Assembly: GCA_014843695.1 (NCBI GenBank)
Contig: CM026386.1
Location: 17,155,363-17,219,362 of the forward strand
Direction: 5' to 3'
Source: Archivesica marissinica
Taxonomy: Eukaryota > Mollusca > Bivalvia > Venerida > Vesicomyidae
DNA length: 64,000 nt
Positions 55,501-64,000 of the stretch are shown one piece after another. The stretch's first letter is position 1. Each line of letters starts with the position of its first letter. Both the position numbers and the translations under genes were made by a program. The notes under the pieces are model-generated. The model saw only the letters and a list, made by a program, of their open reading frames with translations. It made no database searches and was not told the DNA's origin.

Positions 55501-56500
55501 NNNNNNNNNNNNNNNNNNNNNNNNNNNNNNNNNNNNNNNNNNNNNNNNNNNNNNNNNNNNNNNNNNNNNNNNNNNNNNNNNNNNNNNNNNNNNNNNNNNN
55601 NNNNNNNNNNNNNNNNNNNNNNNNNNNNNNNNNNNNNNNNNNNNNNNNNNNNNNNNNNNNNNNNNNNNNNNNNNNNNNNNNNNNNNNNNNNNNNNNNNNN
55701 NNNNNNNNNNNNNNNNNNNNNNNNNNNNNNNNNNNNNNNNNNNNNNNNNNNNNNNNNNNNNNNNNNNNNNNNNNNNNNNNNNNNNNNNNNNNNNNNNNNN
55801 NNNNNNNNNNNNNNNNNNNNNNNNNNNNNNNNNNNNNNNNNNNNNNNNNNNNNNNNNNNNNNNNNNNNNNNNNNNNNNNNNNNNNNNNNNNNNNNNNNNN
55901 NNNNNNNNNNNNNNNNNNNNNNNNNNNNNNNNNNNNNNNNNNNNNNNNNNNNNNNNNNNNNNNNNNNNNNNNNNNNNNNNNNNNNNNNNNNNNNNNNNNN
56001 NNNNNNNNNNNNNNNNNNNNNNNNNNNNNNNNNNNNNNNNNNNNNNNNNNNNNNNNNNNNNNNNNNNNNNNNNNNNNNNNNNNNNNNNNNNNNNNNNNNN
56101 NNNNNNNNNNNNNNNNNNNNNNNNNNNNNNNNNNNNNNNNNNNNNNNNNNNNNNNNNNNNNNNNNNNNNNNNNNNNNNNNNNNNNNNNNNNNNNNNNNNN
56201 NNNNNNNNNNNNNNNNNNNNNNNNNNNNNNNNNNNNNNNNNNNNNNNNNNNNNNNNNNNNNNNNNNNNNNNNNNNNNNNNNNNNNNNNNNNNNNNNNNNN
56301 NNNNNNNNNNNNNNNNNNNNNNNNNNNNNNNNNNNNNNNNNNNNNNNNNNNNNNNNNNNNNNNNNNNNNNNNNNNNNNNNNNNNNNNNNNNNNNNNNNNN
56401 NNNNNNNNNNNNNNNNNNNNNNNNNNNNNNNNNNNNNNNNNNNNNNNNNNNNNNNNNNNNNNNNNNNNNNNNNNNNNNNNNNNNNNNNNNNNNNNNNNNN
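55501..56500. other. Assembly gap, exactly 1,000 N
   Basis: The left flank is the 35-bp array and the right flank a different 48-bp array, so the gap hides the junction between two satellites. True size unknown. Confidence 0.98.
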
Positions 56501-59500
56501 GACTACTGCAAACTATTGTATACCTGTACGTCGTAGTTATTTAGTTTGATACATCACAGACTATTGTATACGTGTACGTCGTAGTTATTTAGTTTGATAC
56601 ATCACAGACTATTGTATACGTGTACGTCGTAGTTATTTAGTTTGATACATCACAGACTATTGTATACGTGTACGTCGTAGTTATCTAATTTGATATACCG
56701 CACACTATTGTATACTTGTACGTCGTAGTTATTTAGTTTGATACATCACATATTATTGTATACTTGTACGGTCGTAGTTATTTAGTTTGAGACACCACAG
56801 ACTATTGTATACTTGTACGTCGTAGTTATTTAGTTTGAGACACCACATACTATTGTATACTTGTACGTCGTAGCTATTTAGTTTGAGACACCGTAGACTA
56901 TTGTATACTTGTACGTCGTAGTTATTTAGTTTGAGACACCACATACTATTGTATACTTGTACGTCGTAGTTATTTAGTTTGAGACACCACAGACTATTGT
57001 ATACTTGTACGTCGTAGTTATTTAGTTTGAGACACCACATACTATTGTATACTTGTACGTCGTAACTATTTAGTTTGAGACACCGTAGACTATTGTATAC
57101 TTGTACGTCGTAGTTATCTAGTTTGATACACCACAGACTATTGTATACTTGTACGTCGTAGTTATTTAGTTTGAGACACCACAGATTATTGTATACTTGT
57201 ACGTCGTAGTTATTTAGTTTGATACACCACAGACTAGTGTATACTTGTACGTCGTAGTTATTTAGTTTGAGACACCACAGACTATTGTATACTTGTACGT
57301 CGTAGTTATTTAGTTTGAGACACAGTAGACTATTGTATACTTGTACGTCGTAGTTATTTAGTTTGATACACCATAGACTATTGTATACTTGTACGTCGTA
57401 GTTATCTAGTTTGAGACACCACAGACTATTGTATACTCGTACGTCGTAGTTATTTAGTTTGAGACACCACATACTAGTGTATACTTGTACGTTGTAGTTA
57501 TCTAGTTTGAGACACCACAGACTATTGTATACGTGTACGTCTTAGTTATTTAGTTTGATACACCACAGACTATTGTATACTTGTACGTCGTAGCTATTTA
57601 GTTTGATACACCACATACTATTGTATACTTGTACGTCGTAGTTATTTAGTTTGATACACCACAGACTATTGTATACTTGTACGTCGTAGTTATTTAGTTT
57701 GAGACACCGCAGACTATTGTATACTTGTACGTCGTAGTTATTTAGTTTGATACACCACAGACTATTGTATACTTGTACGTCGTAGCTATTTAGTTTGAGA
57801 CACCGTAGACTATTGTATACTTGTACGTCGTAGTTATTTAGTTTGAGACACCGCAGACTATTGTATACTTGTACGTCGTAGTTATTTAGTTTGAGACAAC
57901 ACAAACTATTGTATACTTTTACGTCGTAGTTATTTAGTTTGAGACACCACAAACTATTGTATACTTGTACGTCGTAGTTATCTAGTTTGATACATCACAG
58001 ACTATTGTATACTCGTACGTCGTAGTTATTTAGTTTGAGACACCACATACTATTGTATACTTGTACGTCGTAGTTATTTAGTTTGAGACAACGCATACTA
58101 TTGTATACTTGTACGTCGTAGTTATTTAGTTTGAGACACCGTAGACTATTGTATACTTGTACGTCGTAGTTATTTAGTTTGATACACCGCAGACTATTGT
58201 ATATTTGTACGTCGTAGTTATTTAGTTTGAGACACCACATACTATTGTATACTTGTACGTCGTAGTTATTTAGTTTGATACCCCACAAACTATTGTATAC
58301 TTGTACGTCGTAGCTATTTAGTTTGAGACACAGCACACTATTGTATACATGTACGTCGTAGTTATTTAGTTTGATACATCACAGACTATTGTATACTCGT
58401 ACGTCGTAGTTATTTAGTTTGAGACACCACAGACTATTGTATACTCTTACGTCGTAGTTATTTAGTTTGAGACACCACAGACTATTGTATACTTGTACGT
58501 CGTAGTTATTTAGTTTGAGACACCACAGACTATTGTATACTTGTACGTCGTAGCTATTTAGTTTGAGACACCGTATACTATTGTATACTTGTACGTCGTA
58601 GTTATCTAGTTTGATACACCACAGACTATTGTATACTTGTACGTCGTAGTTATTTAGTTTGATACACCACATACTATTGTATACTTGTACGTCGTAGCTA
58701 TTTAGTTTGAGACACCGCAGACTATTGTATACTTGTACGTCGTAGTTATTTAGTTTGATACACCACAGACTATTGTATACTTGTACGTCGTAGTTACTTA
58801 GTTTGAGACACAGTAGACTATTGTATACTTGTACGTCGTAGTTATTTAGTTTGAGACACCACAGACTATTGTATACTTGTACGTCGTAGTTATTTAGTTT
58901 GAGACACCACAGATTATTGTATACTTGTACGTCGTAGTTATTTAGTTTGAGACACCACAGACTATTGTATACTTGTACGTCGTAGTTATTTAGTTTGAGA
59001 CACAGTATACTATTGTATACTTGTACGTCGTAGTTATTTAGTTTGATACACCGTAGACTATTGTATACTTGTACGTCGTAGTTATCTAGTTTGAGACACC
59101 ACATACTATTGTATACTCGTACGTCGTAGTTATTTAGTTTGAGACACCACAGACTAGTGTATACTCGTACGTCGTAGTTATTTAGTTTGATACATCACAG
59201 ACTATTGTATACGTGTACGTCGTAGTTATTTAGTTTGATACATCACAGACTATTGTATACGTGTACGTCGTAGTTATCTAGTTTGATATACCGCACACTA
59301 TTGTATACTTGTACGTCGTAGTTATTTAGTTTGATACACCACAGACTATTGTATACTTGTACGTCGTAGCTATTTAGTTTGAGACACCGCAGACTATTGT
59401 ATACTTGTACGTCGTAGTTATTTAGTTTGATACACCACATACTATTGTATACTTGTACGTCGTAGTTATTTAGTTTGATACACCACAGACTATTGTATAC

Positions 59501-62500
59501 GTGTACGTCGTAGTTATTTAGTTTGAGACACCACAGAATATTGTATACTTGTACGTCGTAGTTACTTAGTTTGAGATACAGTAGACTATTGTATACTTGT
59601 ACGTCGTAGTTATTTAGTTTGATACACCACAGACTATTGTATACTTGTACGTCGTAGCTATTTAGTTTGAGACACCGTAGACTATTGTATACTTGTACGT
59701 CGTAGTTATTTAGTTTGAGACACCACAGACTATTGTATACTTGTACGTCGTAGTTATTTAGTTTGAGACACCACAGACTATTGTTTACTTGTACGTCGTA
59801 GTTATTTAGTTTGAGACACCACAGACTATTGTATACCTGTACGTCGTAGTTATTTAGTTTGAGACACAGTAGACTATTGTATACTTGTACGTCGTAGTTA
59901 TTTAGTTTGATACACCGTAGACTATTGTATACTTGTACGTCGTAGTTATCTAGTTTGAGACACCACATACTATTGTATACTCGTACGTCGTAGTTATTTA
60001 GTTTGAGACACCACAGACTAGTGTATACTCGTACGTCGTAGTTATTTAGTTTGATACATCACAGACTATTGTATACGTGTACGTCGTAGTTATTTAGTTT
60101 GATACATCACAGACTATTGTATACGTGTACGTCGTAGTTATCTAGTTTGATATACCGCACACTATTGTATACTTGTACGTCGTAGTTATTTAGTTTGATA
60201 CATCACATATTATTGTATACTTGTACGTCGTAGTTATTTAGTTTGAGACACCACATACTATTGTATACTTGTACGTCGTAGTTATTTAGTTTGAGACACC
60301 ACAGACTATTGTATACTTGTACGTCGTAGCTATTTAGTTTGAGACACCGTAGACTATTGTATACTTGTACGTCGTAGTTATCTAGTTTGATACACCACAG
60401 ACTATTGTATACTTGTACGTCGTAGTTATTTAGTTTGATACACCACAGACTATTGTATACTTGTACGTCGTAGTTATTTAGTTTGAGACACCACAGACTA
60501 TTGTATACTTGTACGTCGTAGTTATTTAGTTTGATACACCACAGACTATTGTATACTTGTACGTCGTAGCTATTTAGTTTGAGACACCGTAGACTATTGT
60601 ATACTTGTACGTCGTAGTTATTTAGTTTGAGACACCGTAGACTATTGTATACTTGTACGTCGTAGTTATTTAGTTTGAGACATCACATCATATTGTATAC
60701 TTGTACGTCGTAGTTATTTAGTTTGAGACACAGTACACTATTGTATACATGTACGTCGTAGTTATTTAGTTTGAGACACCACAGACTATTGTATACTTGT
60801 ACGTCGTAGTTATTTAGTTTGAGACACAGTACACTATTGTATATATGTACGTCGTAGTTATTTAGTTTGATACACCACAGACTATTGTATACTTGTACGT
60901 CGTAGTTATTTAGTTTGATACACCGCACACTATTGTATACTTGTACGTCGTAGTTATTTAGTTTGAGACACCGTAGACTATTGTATACTTGTACGTCGTA
61001 GCTATTTAGTTTGATATACCGCACACTATTGTATACTTGTACGTCGTAGTTATTTAGTTTGAGACAACACAAACTATTGTATACTTTTACGTCGTAGTTA
61101 TTTAGTTTGAGACACCACAAACTATTGTATACTTGTACGTCGTAGTTATCTAGTTTGATACATCACAGACTATTGTATACTCGTACGTCGTAGTTATTTA
61201 GTTTGAGACACCACATACTATTGTATACTTGTACGTCGTAGTTATTTAGTTTGAGACAACGCATACTATTGTATACTTGTACGTCGTAGTTATTTAGTTT
61301 GAGACACCGTAGACTATTGTATACTTGTACGTCGTAGTTATTTAGTTTGAGACACCACAGACTATTGTATACTTGTACGTCGTAGTTATTTAGTCTGAGA
61401 CACCACATACTATTGTATACTTGTACGTCGTAGTTATTTAGTTTGAGACACAGTAGACTATTGTATACTTGTACGTCGTAGTTATTTAGTTTGATACACC
61501 GTAGACTATTGTATACTTGTACGTCGTAGTTATCTAGTTTGAGACACCACATACTATTGTATACTCGTACGTCGTAGTTATTTAGTTTGAGACACCACAG
61601 ACTAGTGTATACTCGTAAGTCGTAGTTATTTAGTTTGATACATCACAGACTATTGTATACGTGTACGTCGTAGTTATTTAGTTTGATACATCACAGACTA
61701 CTGTATACGTGTACGTCGTAGTTATCTAGTTTGATATACCGCACACTATTGTATACTTGTACGTCGTAGTTATTTAGTTTGATACATCACATATTATTGT
61801 ATACTTGTACGTCGTAGTTATTTAGTTTGAGACACCACATACTATTGTATACTTGTACGTCGTAGTTATTTAGTTTGAGACACCACAGACTATTGTATAC
61901 TTGTACGTCGTAGCTATTTAGTTTGAGACACCGTAGACTATTGTATACTTGTACGTCGTAGTTATCTAGTTTGATACACCACAGACTATTGTATACTTGT
62001 ACGTCGTAGTTATTTAGTTTGATACACCACAGACTATTGTATACTTGTACGTCGTAGTTATTTAGTTTGAGACACCACAGACTATTGTATACTTGTACGT
62101 CGTAGTTATTTAGTTTGATACACCACAGACTAGTGTATACTTGTACGTCGTAGCTATTTAGTTTGAGACACCGTAGACTATTGTATACTTGTACGTCGTA
62201 GTTATTTAGTTTGAGACACCGTAGACTATTGTATACTTGTACGTCGTAGTTATTTAGTTTGAGACATCACATCATATTGTATACTTGTACGTCGTAGTTA
62301 TTTAGTTTGAGACACAGTACACTATTGTATACATGTACGTCGTAGTTATTTAGTTTGAGACACCACAGACTATTGTATACTTGTACGTCGTAGTTATTTA
62401 GTTTGAGACACAGTACACTATTGTATATATGTACGTCGTAGTTATTTAGTTTGATACACCACAGACTATTGTATACTTGTACGTCGTAGTTATTTAGTTT

Positions 62501-64000
62501 GATACACCGCACACTATTGTATACTTGTACGTCGTAGTTATTTAGTTTGAGACACCGTAGACTATTGTATACTTGTACGTCTTAGCTATTTAGTTTGATA
62601 TACCGCACACTATTGTATACTTGTACGTCGTAGTTATTTAGTTTGAGACAACACAAACTATTGTATACTTTTACGTCGTAGTTATTTAGTTTGAGACACC
62701 ACAAACTATTGTATACTTGTACGTCGTAGTTATCTAGTTTGATACATCACAGACTATTGTATACTTGTACGTCGTAGTTATCTAGTTTGATACATCACAG
62801 ACTATTGTATACTCGTACGTCGTAGTTATTTAGTTTGTGACACCACATACTATTGTATACTTGTACGTCGTAGTTATTTAGTTTGAGACAACGCATACTA
62901 TTGTATACTTGTACGTCGTAGTTATTTAGTTTGAGACACCGTAGACTATTGTATACTTGTACGTCGTAGTTATTTAGTTTGATACACCGCAGACTATTGT
63001 ATACTTGTACCTCGTAGTTATTTAGTTTGAGACACCACATACTATTGTATACTTGTACGTCGTAGTTATTTAGTTTGATACCCCACAGACTATTGTATAC
63101 TTGTACGTCGTAGCTATTTAGTTTGAGACACAGCACACTATTGTATACATGTACGTCGTAGTTATTTAGTTTGATACATCACAGACTATTGTATACTCGT
63201 ACGTCGTAGTTATTTAGTTTGAGACACCACAGACTATTGTATACTCTTACGTCGTAGTTATTTAGTTTGAGACACCACAGACTATTGTATACTTGTACGT
63301 CGTAGTTATTTAGTTTGAGACACCACAGACTATTGTATACTTGTACGTCGTAGCTATTTAGTTTGAGACACCGTAGACTATTGTATACTTGTACGTCGTA
63401 GTTATCTAGTTTGATACACCACAGACTATTGTATACTTGTACGTCGTAGTTATTTAGTTTGATACACCACAGACTATTGTATACTTGTACGTCGTAGCTA
63501 TTTAGTTTGAGACACCGCAGACTATTGTATACTTGTACGTCGTAGTTATTTAGTTTGATACACCACATACTATTGTATACTTGTACGTCGTAGTTATTTA
63601 GTTTGAGACACCACATACTATTGTATACTTGTACGTCGTAGTTACTTAGTTTGAGACACAGTAGACTATTGTATACTTGTACGTCGTAGTTATTTAGTTT
63701 GATACACCACAGACTATTGTATACTTGTACGTCGTAGTTATTTAGTTTGAGACACCGTAGACTATTGTATACTTGTACGTCGTAGTTATTTAGTTTGAGA
63801 CACCACAGACTATTGTATACGTGTACGTCGTAGTTATTTAGTTTGAGACACCACAGACTATTGTATACTTGTACGTCGTAGTTATTTAGTTTGAGACACC
63901 ACAGACTATTGTATACGTGTACGTCGTAGTTATTTAGTTTGAGACACAGTAGACTATTGTATACTTGTACGTCGTAGTTATTTAGTTTGATACACCGTAG
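56501..64000. repeat. 48-bp minisatellite, about 156 copies, with 33-unit (1,584-bp) higher-order repeat
   Basis: The unit is 'gactattgtatacttgtacg' plus 'tcgtagttatttagtttgag' plus 'acaccaca'. Diagnostic variants recur at exact multiples of 48: 'acatcatattgtatac' at 60684 and 62268 (1,584 bp), ACAACACAAAC at 57895, 61063 and 62647 (3,168 and 1,584 bp), AGACTAGTGT at 59151, 60015 and 61599. The minus strand gives WCLKLNNYDVQVYNSL repeats with many stops. The array leaves the window. Confidence 0.95.

Noticed and set aside
56753..63616. Series of minus-strand ORFs with WCLKLNNYDVQVYNSL units
   Set aside because: Broken by stops every few units, always at variant copies. Nothing suggests selection to keep them open.

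Overview
This is eukaryotic nuclear DNA, not microbial. It has GT-AG introns, tRNA-derived SINEs, a 5'-truncated LINE, hAT and Tc1 DNA transposons, and very large minisatellite arrays in AT-rich sequence. The SINE and LINE styles suggest a lophotrochozoan, probably a mollusc; that placement is inference only.

The main genic signal is a cluster of three paralogous genes on the + strand, here called A, B and C. Each is assembled from three exons that no single ORF shows. Gene A: 6385-6677, 8362-8404, 17002-17367 (233 aa). Gene B: 21818-22125, 33780-33822, 34855-35442 (312 aa). Gene C: 42452-42966, 44324-44378, 45259-45642 (317 aa). In each, exon 1 encodes a short cysteine-rich domain with a shared CAPCPPP motif and the first part of a transmembrane helix. 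It ends at a GTAAGT donor in phase 2. Exon 2 is a micro-exon (43, 43 and 55 nt) that completes the helix and adds a basic stop-transfer patch. It ends in phase 0. Exon 3 is a diverged cytoplasmic tail. The three look like single-pass receptor-like proteins of a family I do not recognise. Gene C has a Thr/Pro-rich mucin-like stalk. Gene B has a duplicated tail segment and an ITIM-like LSYATL.

Layout: 1-6.3 kb is SINE fragments and a 46-bp minisatellite. 6.4-17.4 kb is gene A, whose second intron holds a 42-bp array and a 1,000-N gap. 17.8-19.0 kb is a 30-bp array. 19-21.5 kb is SINEs plus a 71-bp hAT-like MITE. 21.8-35.4 kb is gene B, whose first intron holds 48-bp, 57-bp and 30-bp arrays (the last is 4.5 kb), a 404-bp hAT MITE and a LINE. 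36.3-41.3 kb is a 5.1-kb hAT transposon carrying a split transposase, the likely parent of that MITE. 42.4-45.6 kb is gene C. 45.9-64 kb is almost entirely arrays (35, 45, 35 and 48 bp), with a Tc1-like element inside the 45-bp array and a second 1,000-N gap.

Several insertions are dated by target-site duplications: SINEs at 20515, 23470 and 41402, the 71-bp MITE, and the Tc1 element. Two different 3' tails are each shared by two SINE families with different tRNA heads. Most long ORFs in the window come from array units whose length is a multiple of three and are not treated as genes.
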